In this document: piece by piece, positions 52,883 through 62,061 of the stretch
Position numbering within the stretch: the stretch's first letter is position 1
How the letters are laid out: the number at the start of each line of letters is the position of its first letter
Assembly (NCBI GenBank): GCA_040391785.1
Contig: JBEBXH010000021.1
Span: forward strand, 6,796-70,795
Length of the DNA stretch: 64,000 nucleotides
From: UBA5239 sp040391785
Lineage (GTDB): Bacteria > Verrucomicrobiota > Lentisphaeria > Victivallales > Victivallaceae
Direction of reading: 5' to 3'
Notes under the pieces: generated by a model
What the model saw: only the letters and a program-made list of their open reading frames with translations
Told to the model about the DNA's origin: nothing
Databases searched by the model: none
Made by a program: the position numbers and the translations under genes

Positions 52883-52981
52883 TAAGCAACATGTTGTTTA
52901 TTTTTGACACTTTAACCTCAAAACCTCATCAAGCAACATGTTGTTTAGCTATATTATAACCGATGCACCGTTAAATGTCAA
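52883..52981 (-). promoter_or_regulatory. Consensus promoter and duplicated operator of LacI cassette 3
   Basis: On the minus strand TTGACA (52981-52976), 17 bases, then TATAAT (52958-52953) is a perfect sigma-70 promoter. The operator core CAACATGTTG occurs at 52934-52943, covering the expected start of transcription, and again at 52887-52896. Both copies share the flanks AAG and TTTA (AAGCAACATGTTGTTTA) in the same orientation, with centres 47 bases apart. Confidence 0.85.
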
Positions 52982-53083
52982 TAGAATCTTGTTGAAAAAA
53001 GTTGAAAAAAGTTGAAAAACATATTTTTCTGATCAGCCCCCCGCCGGTAAAAAAAGTACTTCGCCTCATCCGGAAGTCGTTGC

Positions 53084-53113
53084 TTGACATTTCCGGATAA
53101 CTCGCCATATTAT
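53084..53113 (+). promoter_or_regulatory. Promoter of the pirin gene
   Basis: TTGACA (53084-53089) and TATTAT (53108-53113) with an 18-base spacer lie about 33 bases before the ATG. The remainder of 52982-53083 is AT-rich with a GTTGAAAAAA repeat (three copies at ~52992-53023) and no gene. Confidence 0.7.
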
Positions 53114-53145
53114 ACCAGTGCCAAGTAAAAATGGAGGAGTTGAAA

Positions 53146-53988
53146 ATGGGAACAAGAAAAGTTGTACGGGTTGTTCAGGGCAAAGCGGCTGTCGACGGTG
53201 CCGGAGTACATCTGCAGCGGGTTATCGGGTATCATGATGTCGAGGATTTCGATCCATTTCTGATGTTGGATGCCTTCGACTCAAAGAATCCGCAGGATTA
53301 CATCGCAGGTTTCCCATGGCATCCGCACCGCGGCATTGAAACGGTTACTTATCTGATCAAGGGCGAGATGGATCATGGCGACAGTCTCGGAAATCGCGGC
53401 CGGATCACCGGCGGCAGCAGCCAGTGGATGACCGCCGGCGGCGGAATTATCCATCAGGAAATGCCGCAGCCCTCCGAACACATGCTGGGGGCGCAATTGT
53501 GGATCAACCTGCCGCGAAAAGATAAGATGACCGAGCCGGAATACAACGACATCAAAGCCGATAGCGTCGTCAAAGTTACAGAGGTAAACGCTACAGTGGC
53601 GGTTATTTCCGGTGATTACAAAGGCCATACGGGTCCTGCTCCGAGCAAGTATGTCCGGGCCACTTATCTGGATGTGGACCTGCAGCCGGACAAAACCTGG
53701 GAAGCCGATGTCGTACCGGAAAATACGGTGTTCCTCTATATTATCATGGGAACGCTGGAAATCGACGGCAGGCTTTATGAAAACCGGCGCGCCGTATTAT
53801 TCGGCGATGGCGACCGCGTCACCTTGAAAGCCGGCCGTGACGGCGCGCGTTTCCTCTTGCTCTCCGGCAAGCCGCTCAAGGAACCGGTCGCCTGGGGCGG
53901 CCCGATCGTGATGAATACCAAGGAAGAACTTGATCAGGCGTTCCGGGAAATTGACGAAGGTACTTTTGTCCGTGGTCATACCGGATAA
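53146..53988 (+). CDS. Pirin-family protein
   Basis: Pirins are bicupin metal proteins; some bacterial ones are quercetinases, others act as redox switches on enzymes such as pyruvate dehydrogenase. The 280-residue protein shows the metal site WHPHRGIETVTYLIKGEMDH (His59, His61) and IIHQEMP, plus LGAQLWINLP and the second cupin (FLYIIMGTLEIDGRLYENR). ATG 53146 is chosen because GGAGGAG precedes it by 7 bases. It is transcribed alone upstream of the glycogen genes. Confidence 0.93.
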   Translation: MGTRKVVRVVQGKAAVDGAGVHLQRVIGYHDVEDFDPFLMLDAFDSKNPQDYIAGFPWHPHRGIETVTYLIKGEMDHGDSLGNRGRITGGSSQWMTAGGGIIHQEMPQPSEHMLGAQLWINLPRKDKMTEPEYNDIKADSVVKVTEVNATVAVISGDYKGHTGPAPSKYVRATYLDVDLQPDKTWEADVVPENTVFLYIIMGTLEIDGRLYENRRAVLFGDGDRVTLKAGRDGARFLLLSGKPLKEPVAWGGPIVMNTKEELDQAFREIDEGTFVRGHTG

Positions 53989-54037
53989 AAACGTAATCAA
54001 AAAAGTTTAAAAAAAACTGCTTTTCGGGTTTGTCCAC

Positions 54038-54065
54038 TTGACGAATGAAATTCATGCGCTAATAT
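54038..54065 (+). promoter_or_regulatory. Possible promoter of glgA-glgB
   Basis: TTGACG (54038-54043) and TAATAT (54060-54065), 16 bases apart, lie in the pirin-glgA spacer about 75 bases before the ATG. Confidence 0.4.
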
Positions 54066-54139
54066 ATTGAGTGGACACGGAAATGAGGGGGTGTCCCTCC
54101 TCAGCAAAAAATCCGTGTAATAATTTGAAAGGGAAAAAT

Positions 54140-55654
54140 ATGGCCGCCAAAAGAAATCCAAGAATCTTGATTGTCACGCCGGAAATTACCTATCTTCCGC
54201 ACGGTATGGGTAATATGTCCAATATGCTGCGGGCAAAGGCAGGAGGGCTGGCGGACGTGTCCGCCTCGCTGGTGGCGGCCCTATTCAAGCAGGGGGCCGA
54301 TATCCACGTGGCGCTGCCGCATTACCGCCGCATGTTCAATATCGACGTCGGCAAATTGATCAGCAACGAACTGCGCGTTTATACCGCGGTACTGCCCGAT
54401 TCGCAGGTGCACCTGGCCGAAGACCGCGCGTTTTATTACCGCGAACAGGTCTACAGCAATTATCACTCGGACAGCATCCGGCACGCCCTCGCCTTCCAGC
54501 GCGAAGTCATCAACAACATTATCCCGATGGTCAACCCGGACCTGATCCATTGCAATGACTGGATGACCGGTTTGATTCCGTCCTATGCGCGCCGGGTCGG
54601 CATTCCCTGCCTCTTCACGGTGCACAACATTCATACCCAGAACATCACGCTGGAAGTAATTGAGGACCGCGGCATCGACGCCGCCGAATTCTATGAAAAC
54701 CTCTATTTCGTCCGCCCCCCCGCCAATTACGAGGAAAGCCGCTCATCCAATCCGGTTGACCTGTTGACCAGCGGTATTTTCGCGGCGCACTATATCAACA
54801 CCGTCAGCCCGACCTTCCTTAAGGAAATGGTCGACGGCATGCACGATTTCATCCCGGGCCCCACCCGCAACGAAATCCGCGGCAAGTATTATGCCAATTG
54901 TGCGGCCGGTATCCTGAACGCTCCGGACGACAGTTTCAACCCGGCCAGCGATCCCAATCTGGAACAGCGGTTCACGCCGGAAACCGTGCGCGAGGGAAAA
55001 ATCGCCAATAAGTTGTCTTTCCAACGCAAAGTGGGCCTTTCCCGCGATGCCAATGCACCGATTTTCTTCTGGCCCTCGCGCCTGGATCCCATCCAGAAGG
55101 GCTGCCAGCTGATGACCGATATCCTGTACAAAGTAATCTCCGACTACTGGGACGACAAGCTGCAGATCGCCATTGTGGCAAACGGCAGTTACCAGAGTGT
55201 GTTCCACGATATTGTGGAGTACCACGGTTTCCATGAGCGGGTGGCGGTATGCGATTTCGACGATGCGCTGTCGCACCTCGGCTATGCCGCTTCGGACTTC
55301 ACGCTCATGCCGTCGCGGTTCGAGCCCTGCGGGCTGCCGCAGATGAACTGCCAGTATTACGGCTCGCTGCCGCTGGCGCACGACACCGGCGGCCTCCACG
55401 ACACCATCGAGGACCTGGATATCGACGCCAATACCGGCAATGGCTTCCTGTTCAAGGATTACGATGTCGGCGGCCTCCGCTGGAGCATCGACCAGGCCAT
55501 GAAGTTCCACAAGCTGCCCGAGGAAGTCAAAAACCGTCAGATCGTCCGGATTATGCATGAGGCCGCGCAACGGTTCAACCACGATGTTACCGCCCGTGCA
55601 TATATCAATATATACGAAAATATGCTTCACAGGCCCTTGATTACGACTCGATAA
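54140..55654 (+). CDS. glgA: Glycogen synthase (GT5)
   Basis: GlgA extends alpha-1,4-glucan from ADP-glucose (or UDP-glucose in some lineages). The 504-residue protein has RILIVTPEITYLP and the donor-binding KAGGLADVSASLVAAL (residues 33-48), then HCNDWMTGLIPSYARRVGIP, TVHNIHTQN, and in the C-terminal Rossmann domain FFWPSRLDPIQKGCQLMTDI and MPSRFEPCGLPQMNCQYYGS. ATG 54140 follows GGGAAAAAT; the longer open frame begins inside the promoter. Its stop overlaps the glgB start by one base (TAATG). Confidence 0.93.
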   Translation: MAAKRNPRILIVTPEITYLPHGMGNMSNMLRAKAGGLADVSASLVAALFKQGADIHVALPHYRRMFNIDVGKLISNELRVYTAVLPDSQVHLAEDRAFYYREQVYSNYHSDSIRHALAFQREVINNIIPMVNPDLIHCNDWMTGLIPSYARRVGIPCLFTVHNIHTQNITLEVIEDRGIDAAEFYENLYFVRPPANYEESRSSNPVDLLTSGIFAAHYINTVSPTFLKEMVDGMHDFIPGPTRNEIRGKYYANCAAGILNAPDDSFNPASDPNLEQRFTPETVREGKIANKLSFQRKVGLSRDANAPIFFWPSRLDPIQKGCQLMTDILYKVISDYWDDKLQIAIVANGSYQSVFHDIVEYHGFHERVAVCDFDDALSHLGYAASDFTLMPSRFEPCGLPQMNCQYYGSLPLAHDTGGLHDTIEDLDIDANTGNGFLFKDYDVGGLRWSIDQAMKFHKLPEEVKNRQIVRIMHEAAQRFNHDVTARAYINIYENMLHRPLITTR

Positions 55655-57672
55655 TGCGTATTAACAGAACTCCAAACCAGATCAAGCCGCTGTATGGCGA
55701 CATGATGCTCAACGCTTACCGCGATGAGCTCAATCGCCGTTCCGCCATGGTGCTTTCGACCGAGCAGACGTTGACCGGGGGGACGCAGTCGCTGGCCGAC
55801 TTCGCCTCCGGACACGAGTATTACGGGCTGCACAACCTGCGGGACCGCTGGATTTTCCGCGAATGGGCGCCGAATGCCACCGCCATCTTCCTGATCGGTG
55901 ATTTCTCCGACTGGCAGAACCGCGATGAATTTCGCCTGGACCGGATCAACGATCATGGCGACTGGGAATTGGAGCTTCCGCCGGAAAGCCTGCGGCACGG
56001 TATGCTGTATGCGCTGCAGCTTTACTGGCCCGGCGGCGAAGGCATCCGCCTGCCCGCCTACGCCAGACGGGTGGTTCAGGACGACCATACCAAACTTTTC
56101 AGCGCCCAGGTCTGGAACCCGGAGCAGCCCTTTGAGTTCAAGCACAAGTCGCCCGTATCGGGTGAACCATTGTTGATTTACGAGGCCCACGTCGGCATGG
56201 CAACCGAGGAGGAGCGCGTCGGTACTTATATCGAGTTCGAGCGCGATATCCTGCCCCGGATCGCCGCCGAAGGTTACAACACCATACAGTTGATGGCGGT
56301 GCTGGAACACCCGTATTACGGTTCATTCGGCTATCATGTGTCCAATTTCTTCGCGGTCTCGTCGCGTTTCGGCACGCCCGAGGAATTCAAATCGCTGGTG
56401 GATACCGCTCACGGCCTCGGGCTGCGGGTCATCATCGACCTGATTCACTCGCACGCGGTCAAAAACGAGCGCGAGGGACTGGGGCTTTTCGACGGTACCC
56501 GCTATCAATATTTCCATAACGGCGCACGCGGTGTTCATGACGGCTGGGATTCGCTGCTTTTCAACTACGGCAAACCCGCGGTGACGCATTTCCTGCTCTC
56601 AAACTGCCGCTTCTGGCTGGACGAATATCATGTGGACGGCTTCCGTTTTGACGGCGTGACCAGCATGCTGTATCTGCATCACGGCATGTACCACGCGTTC
56701 ACTTCCTACGACGATTATTTCGGTTCCATGGTCGACCTCGAGGCATTGGTTTACCTCGGACTGGCCAATAAGGTCATCCATCAGGTGCGGCCGGACGCCA
56801 TCACCATCGCCGAGGATGTCAGCGGCATGCCGGGGCTGGCTGCCCCCGCAGGAACCGCCGGCAGCATCGGCTTCGATTACCGGCTGGCGATGGGCGTGAC
56901 CGATTACTGGTTCAAGCTCTTCGACCTGCCCGATGAGGACTGGAGCATGGGCGGCCTCTGGCACGAACTGACCAACCGCCGCAAGGACGAGCGGACCATC
57001 AGTTATGTGGAATGCCACGACCAGGCGATCGTCGGCGGCCAGACATCCATTTTCCGGCTGATCGGCAGGGCCATGTATGATTCGATGCATGCTTTTTCCA
57101 TGAGTCTGGAAGTCGACCGCGGCATTGCCGTTCACAAAATGGCCCGGCTGGCCACGCTGGCCGCCGCCGCCAACGGATACCTGAATTTCATGGGCAATGA
57201 ATTCGGCCATCCTGAATGGATCGATTTCCCGCGCGAGGGCAACAACTGGAGCTATCAATACGCCCGCCGCCTCTGGTCGCTGGCCGATAACGAATCGCTC
57301 CGGTTCAAGGATCTCGCCCGGTTCGACCTCGAAATGCTGGCCATGATCAAGCATTTCAAGCTGTTCGATGCCCGCCCGCAACTGCTGAAGGCGGACGAAA
57401 TCGGCAAAATCCTGGCTTTTGAGCGTAACGGCTTGATCTTTATTTTCAATTTCCACCCGACGCAGTCACCCGCCGATTACCAGCTGGAAGTACTGCCGGG
57501 CGAATATCACCTGATTCTGGACAGCGACGCCCCAGATTTCGGCGGCTTCGCCCGCCTGACGCCCGGCCAGAAATACTTTTCCGAGCCCGCCAGAATCGAT
57601 CAGTCGATCTGCCACGTCCTGCACCTCTATTTGCCCTGCCGCAGTGTCCTCGTGCTGAAGGAAATGCACTAA
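55654..57672 (+). CDS. glgB: 1,4-alpha-glucan branching enzyme, eukaryote-like GH13_8 type
   Basis: Branching enzyme introduces alpha-1,6 links in glycogen. The 672-residue protein has a CBM48 domain at about 50-150 (WIFREWAPNATAIFLIGDFS, DWQNRDEFRL) and a GH13 barrel: YNTIQLMAVLEHPYYGSFGY, VIIDLIHSHA, the nucleophile Asp in YHVDGFRFDGVTSMLY, acid Glu in TIAEDVSGMPG and ECHDQAIVGG, then YLNFMGNEFGHPEWIDFPRE. The EHPYYGSFGYHV and GNEFGHPEWIDFPR forms are those of eukaryotic branching enzymes, unlike E. coli GlgB. It forms an operon with glgA; its stop overlaps that of the convergent glycosidase gene. Confidence 0.93.
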   Translation: MRINRTPNQIKPLYGDMMLNAYRDELNRRSAMVLSTEQTLTGGTQSLADFASGHEYYGLHNLRDRWIFREWAPNATAIFLIGDFSDWQNRDEFRLDRINDHGDWELELPPESLRHGMLYALQLYWPGGEGIRLPAYARRVVQDDHTKLFSAQVWNPEQPFEFKHKSPVSGEPLLIYEAHVGMATEEERVGTYIEFERDILPRIAAEGYNTIQLMAVLEHPYYGSFGYHVSNFFAVSSRFGTPEEFKSLVDTAHGLGLRVIIDLIHSHAVKNEREGLGLFDGTRYQYFHNGARGVHDGWDSLLFNYGKPAVTHFLLSNCRFWLDEYHVDGFRFDGVTSMLYLHHGMYHAFTSYDDYFGSMVDLEALVYLGLANKVIHQVRPDAITIAEDVSGMPGLAAPAGTAGSIGFDYRLAMGVTDYWFKLFDLPDEDWSMGGLWHELTNRRKDERTISYVECHDQAIVGGQTSIFRLIGRAMYDSMHAFSMSLEVDRGIAVHKMARLATLAAAANGYLNFMGNEFGHPEWIDFPREGNNWSYQYARRLWSLADNESLRFKDLARFDLEMLAMIKHFKLFDARPQLLKADEIGKILAFERNGLIFIFNFHPTQSPADYQLEVLPGEYHLILDSDAPDFGGFARLTPGQKYFSEPARIDQSICHVLHLYLPCRSVLVLKEMH

Positions 57673-60293
57673 CGCTTGAACTCACAAACGGGGAAGAACA
57701 GCGTGCCTTTGGTATCGCCGATGCCGCCGCCCCATTCGAGATAACCCATGCGGCGCCCGTCGTCATTGTTGTTGGCGAGTATTGAGAAACGGAACATACC
57801 GTCGGACGGCTTGACGAACCGGATGTATTTCCACGGCATCATCAGCTCGTAAACCGACTGATTCTCCGTCCGGGTCATGCGAAGCCGGGAATATTTCTGC
57901 AGGTTCTGCTGGTCGAATCCCAGCGGTCCAGATGGAAAGATCCACCCCTGCCCGCGATCGTTGAACGCGCTCTCGAATTTCACCGTCGTATTCGCGTCCG
58001 GCGGAGTCGCAAAAGCGACGCCGAACTGGAGGCTGTCCCCCTGCCACACCGGAAATTTCTGGACATGAACCGGGTCATCGATCGCTGCAATCAGATAAAA
58101 ATTCTCTTCGTTCCAGGCGATCCACACCTTGCCGCCGAACTTCTGCAGCGTTTCGCGCAAGTCCGGCGTCAGGCAAGCCATCCGGCCAAATGCCGCAAGA
58201 TCGATAGACGGTTGATCGCGCCATTTGTCAAGCGAACCATCAAGCTTGACGTCGCTGCGGTAATAGCATGGGCTGTAGCCGACCCTGCCGCTGAACGCCA
58301 GCGGCGGATGATTCGCGAAGCTTACCTTCAGTTCCAGCTGATGCAGCTTATACGGGGTAGTGTCCAGATGCAGGAGATCGATTTCGGCCAGCTTCACGGA
58401 TGGCATTTCATAAGGCAGTGAAAGCGTTGTTCTCTTCGCCTGCCCATCCAGACTGATTTCCAGCTCCGTGATCGACTCCCGGAGTTCGGGATTGAGGTTG
58501 TTCAAGCTCAACCGCAGCGTACCGTTTTCCAGTACCCGGACCATGGCGGTTTCCAGCTGAGGCGTCATCTCGATGCTCATCACCGCCAAGCCGTTGCGCT
58601 TGCCGCCGCGCCACAGTTCGCCCCGGATATTGCGCATATCCGGCAGGCTGCTGCCGGTCACGGCAAACCGGCCGGGCGCAAACTCCCGTTTATCCAGCTG
58701 TAGAACGGTATCGGCGGGCGCCGTAAATGTGAAATTCATCGCCGATTTTTCCGAAACCGTAAGCGACTCCGGCTGCAGGTCCATCAGAGTCGATTTACCG
58801 ATTTTCTCCACCTTGCCCCGGATATAAACCGGATATTCCCCCAGAATCAGGACAACCTTGCCATCAACCGGCGTCAACTCCGCCACGCCGCCCATGAAAT
58901 CCGTCACGGTTAAAGAAGCGTCAGTAAACAGCTCGAACGCGGTCGGTTTCTGCTCCTGGGTCCAGAGGCAGAGCCTGTCTCCCCGGTACTGCATCGCGAT
59001 TCCCGGTTCGGGACAGGGAAACGGGCCAGCATACCCGCTGTCAAGCTCACGCGTCATGACCGCCGCCGCCGCATAGGCCGGACGCGGCAGGTAACGTTCG
59101 TTTTTTGAGAGTCCGCCGATCGCGAAATATCCCTCCCGCGCCGTGGCCATGAAATTATACCAGAACGTCTTGGCCACCCCTGCCCGCTGGAGATTGGTAT
59201 ATGCGCGGACGAAATACGCCGCCTGCCGCGATTCCGAAATCCGGTAACGCAGGTCGACCGGCCAGCTGAGCTCATCGGCAATGACCGGAATTTCCCTGCC
59301 ATTCGCATAACGGCCGATCAATTCCCGGACCTGAACCATGTCGTGATAAAGCGTTTCCGGCACCTTCGTCCACTGTCCCCAACGGTAAGGATGCACGGAA
59401 AAAACATCCATATACTGCAAGCCGCCGAGCTTGAATAACTCCTCGATCCACTCCATCGGCAAAACAGCGGTCGATCCGCCGATGACGACCGCCTCCGGCC
59501 GGGTCGCCTTGATCTCCTCATAAGTGATCTTCAGAAGTTTCACATAATTCGCCGGCGTGGGCTCCGTGATTCCGTACATGTTGAACCCGGCGTTGTATTC
59601 GTTCCAGCACTCAAAAAACTGCACTTCGGGATATGCCTTGACCGATTCCCGCACATAGCGCCGCCACGCAGCATATCCGGCCTCGCTGAACGGCGCGGAA
59701 CCTTTATCGTAATGCTTATTACCATATGACAGGACGGAGAGCCAGTGCATCCGCCCTGCCGCCCGTTTCAGTCTTGCAGTGATGATCGGGGAGAAATCAA
59801 GCTCCCCGGCCTTCTGCTCCACATACCCCCACCCGGCTTCGTCGCGGAACCAGCTGAAACCGGCCGCCCGCAGCAGAACCGTAATCTGATCCGACCACCC
59901 CTGCCCGATATGGGTACCGATGCCGAACGGACTGTCGAAGGAAACTTCCGGCATGTTTTGATCGACCACGACAAAACTGCTCCGGTACTGCTGGTCGCCG
60001 CACCTGGCCGCCAACTGGTAATATCCCGGCGGAAGCATCGTCAGATTCAATATTTTCTCTCCGGCGATAATACTCCCCTCCCACACCTTGTTCGACCAGA
60101 AATCGCTCACCTCACAGGTCATCGCCTCCGGCTGTGCGGCGAAGGAGAACTGCATCGACGGGGTTTCCGTGGTGACAATCTGCGCCTTGTAGCCTTTTAC
60201 CGGCAAATTCGACGCCAGGCGGAAAAACGGTTCTTCCGAAGCCGACATAGCCGACACCAGGCCGACAATCAGCAGCAGCAAACATTGTTTCAT
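57669..60293 (-). CDS. Exported clan-A glycoside hydrolase-like protein with C-terminal CBM9-like domain, cassette 4
   Basis: The 874-residue protein has a signal peptide (MKQCLLLLIVGLVSAMSASE), a beta domain, and a TIM barrel at about 115-430 with a clan GH-A catalytic pair: Glu232 (FFECWNEYNAG, acid/base) and Glu341 (PVIADELSWP, nucleophile). GIGTHIGQGWSDQITVLLRA and FSVHPYRWGQW recall GH39/GH5-like enzymes, but the exact family is open. Beta domains follow, then a CBM9-like sandwich from about 690 (DVKLDGSLDKWRDQPSIDLA). It is third in the GntR-pseudopilin-enzyme cassette. ATG 60293 is used; GTG 60308, overlapping the pilin stop, is an alternative. Confidence 0.75.
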   Translation of the reverse strand: MKQCLLLLIVGLVSAMSASEEPFFRLASNLPVKGYKAQIVTTETPSMQFSFAAQPEAMTCEVSDFWSNKVWEGSIIAGEKILNLTMLPPGYYQLAARCGDQQYRSSFVVVDQNMPEVSFDSPFGIGTHIGQGWSDQITVLLRAAGFSWFRDEAGWGYVEQKAGELDFSPIITARLKRAAGRMHWLSVLSYGNKHYDKGSAPFSEAGYAAWRRYVRESVKAYPEVQFFECWNEYNAGFNMYGITEPTPANYVKLLKITYEEIKATRPEAVVIGGSTAVLPMEWIEELFKLGGLQYMDVFSVHPYRWGQWTKVPETLYHDMVQVRELIGRYANGREIPVIADELSWPVDLRYRISESRQAAYFVRAYTNLQRAGVAKTFWYNFMATAREGYFAIGGLSKNERYLPRPAYAAAAVMTRELDSGYAGPFPCPEPGIAMQYRGDRLCLWTQEQKPTAFELFTDASLTVTDFMGGVAELTPVDGKVVLILGEYPVYIRGKVEKIGKSTLMDLQPESLTVSEKSAMNFTFTAPADTVLQLDKREFAPGRFAVTGSSLPDMRNIRGELWRGGKRNGLAVMSIEMTPQLETAMVRVLENGTLRLSLNNLNPELRESITELEISLDGQAKRTTLSLPYEMPSVKLAEIDLLHLDTTPYKLHQLELKVSFANHPPLAFSGRVGYSPCYYRSDVKLDGSLDKWRDQPSIDLAAFGRMACLTPDLRETLQKFGGKVWIAWNEENFYLIAAIDDPVHVQKFPVWQGDSLQFGVAFATPPDANTTVKFESAFNDRGQGWIFPSGPLGFDQQNLQKYSRLRMTRTENQSVYELMMPWKYIRFVKPSDGMFRFSILANNNDDGRRMGYLEWGGGIGDTKGTLFFPVCEFKR

Positions 60294-60304
60294 ACCGCCG
60301 CGCC

Positions 60305-60967
60305 TCACTTATCCCATTGGAAATAATAATGCGCCTTTCCGTTGAAAGTGCCTTCCAGTTCGCTTTGCTTCCGGCTCTCGACATGCCCGTCCAGCCACGC
60401 GGTATTGGCCCTGACGCCCCCGCCGTGGCGGTACCAGACCATATAAGCCGCCGAGCCCCAGGTCGGCTGAAACTGACAATACGCATTGGTCGCATGCTCG
60501 TAACTGTCACCGAAAATCAGCGTCTCGACCGGACGCTTCACCTTGGATGTTTTCGTCCAGTAAGCATATCCGAAGCCGTTGTTGCCGAGAATGGCGTTGT
60601 GTCCAACGGTGGGGCTATGCTGAAATGCCGCGCCGGGGCATTTGACGATTTTCAGGTCGTCGGCAAGGTATTTCATGGCCCGCAAACAGGCATACCACTC
60701 CCAGCCGGCGGCCGGCGGCATCACCTGCGGGTTGTTCTGCAGATTCTGATAATGGAAATTACCGTTGACAATATGCTCATTGTAATCATCCGAAAAATTA
60801 TTTGCCGCCAGAAAAAGCTGCTTCAAATTATTGACGCAGCCGCTGGCCTTGGCCGATTCGCGCGCCCGGTTCAGCGCCGGCAGCAGCATGGCCGCCAGAA
60901 TTGCTATGATTGCAATTACAACCAATAACTCGATAAGTGTGAAATTTTTCTTCGTTTTTCCCATCAT
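60305..60967 (-). CDS. Type IV pilin-like protein, cassette 4
   Basis: The 220-residue protein has leader MMGKTKKN, then FTLIELLVVIAIIAILAAML and LPALNRARESAKASGCVNNL. Residue -1 is Asn. The C-terminal motif reads YRHGGGVRANTAWLDGHVE, with 11 residues between His and DG rather than 9. ATG 60967 lies 2 bases past the GntR stop, with AGGAAA before it; TTG 60973 is less likely. It precedes the glycosidase gene by 11 bases. Confidence 0.86.
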   Translation of the reverse strand: MMGKTKKNFTLIELLVVIAIIAILAAMLLPALNRARESAKASGCVNNLKQLFLAANNFSDDYNEHIVNGNFHYQNLQNNPQVMPPAAGWEWYACLRAMKYLADDLKIVKCPGAAFQHSPTVGHNAILGNNGFGYAYWTKTSKVKRPVETLIFGDSYEHATNAYCQFQPTWGSAAYMVWYRHGGGVRANTAWLDGHVESRKQSELEGTFNGKAHYYFQWDK

Positions 60968-60969
60968 TT

Positions 60970-62061
60970 TCAATTTCCTTTCTTTTGTATGCTTTCCTTC
61001 TCGGATAATTCGATATCGATCAAGATATTGGAGGAATGGCCGCGGCCCGTCCCCATAATAATTTCCATAGCGGCGCTCACCACCCGTTCCCGCGAACAGG
61101 TCAAATAAGTAAGCTGCGGATAGATATATTCATCCAGCGGCGGTTCGGGGCTCGCAGTCAGGATGACACTGACGTCATCGGGGCACTTCAACCCCTTTTC
61201 ATTAATGGCCCGGAGTCCGGCCACCGCCGACTCAAAAGCCTCATAAATCAACACCGACGGCGCGTCCGGCCCCTCAAGCAGCGCCCCGGTAGCCGTATAA
61301 GCCGCCTTGGAGGCATTTTCCCACGGCTTGGTCCGGCAATCGTAAATTTCCAGAGTTCTCTGCGGCAGCTTCAAATCGCGTAAAGCCTGTTTCATGCCAC
61401 TCTGCAGCGATCTTTCCGATATATGGGACGGCTCACTTTTGATCAGGGTGATTTTCCGGTGACCGCATTTGATCAGATATTCGATGCAAAGCCGCCCCAG
61501 CTTGCCGTAGTCCGGATTGATCGAATACACATTGGGGGCCGAATTGACCTCGCCGATCAGGATTGCCGGGAAATCGCGGTTTTCAAACAAACTCCGGTAG
61601 TCGCCGTTCTGCACCGGCCCCGGAAAAGCGATCACCCCCCGCAAACACGGCGTCTCATCGAGCAGCTTGCGAATCGGCTCCACCGTGGAATACCGCGACA
61701 CCCGCATCTCGATCACATTCAACTGCGCCCGCAATGCCTGCTCCTCAATGATTTTCCGGAACAGTATGAATTCCAACGACATGAAATCCGGATACACGTA
61801 CAGAATGCTGCCGCGATACGAATGCCCGGCGTCATTGAAAATCCGCTTTTCCTTGTGCTGGACAAACGATCCGCGCCCCTTGTTCCGCTCAATAAACCCT
61901 TCCCTCTGCAAAGCCCCCATCACCATTTGAACGGTCGCCCGCGACGCCTGAAATTCATCGGCAATCATTTTCTCCGACGGCAGCAACGCGCCGACCGGCG
62001 ACTCATCGATCAGCCTCAGCAAATGGCTCCGGATCCGTACCTGCAACCCTTGACTACTCAT
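60970..62061 (-). CDS. GntR-type regulator with LacI-like sensor domain (AraR-type), cassette 4
   Basis: The 363-residue protein has a GntR winged helix at about 5-70 (LLPSEKMIADEFQASRATVQ, MVMGALQREGFIERNKGRGS) and a periplasmic-binding-like sensor (SLQSGMKQALRDLKLPQRTL, CPDDVSVILTASPEPPLDEY, ending LTYLTCSRERVVSAAMEII). This is the domain plan of B. subtilis AraR. It occupies the position that a LacI protein holds in cassettes 1-3, so the regulator's DNA-binding type can vary while the sensor fold stays the same. Confidence 0.92.
   Translation of the reverse strand: MSSQGLQVRIRSHLLRLIDESPVGALLPSEKMIADEFQASRATVQMVMGALQREGFIERNKGRGSFVQHKEKRIFNDAGHSYRGSILYVYPDFMSLEFILFRKIIEEQALRAQLNVIEMRVSRYSTVEPIRKLLDETPCLRGVIAFPGPVQNGDYRSLFENRDFPAILIGEVNSAPNVYSINPDYGKLGRLCIEYLIKCGHRKITLIKSEPSHISERSLQSGMKQALRDLKLPQRTLEIYDCRTKPWENASKAAYTATGALLEGPDAPSVLIYEAFESAVAGLRAINEKGLKCPDDVSVILTASPEPPLDEYIYPQLTYLTCSRERVVSAAMEIIMGTGRGHSSNILIDIELSEKESIQKKGN

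Noticed and set aside
52992..53023. Short tandem repeat GTTGAAAAAA as possible iteron or origin
   Set aside because: Only three copies, AT-rich, with no DnaA boxes or replication gene nearby.
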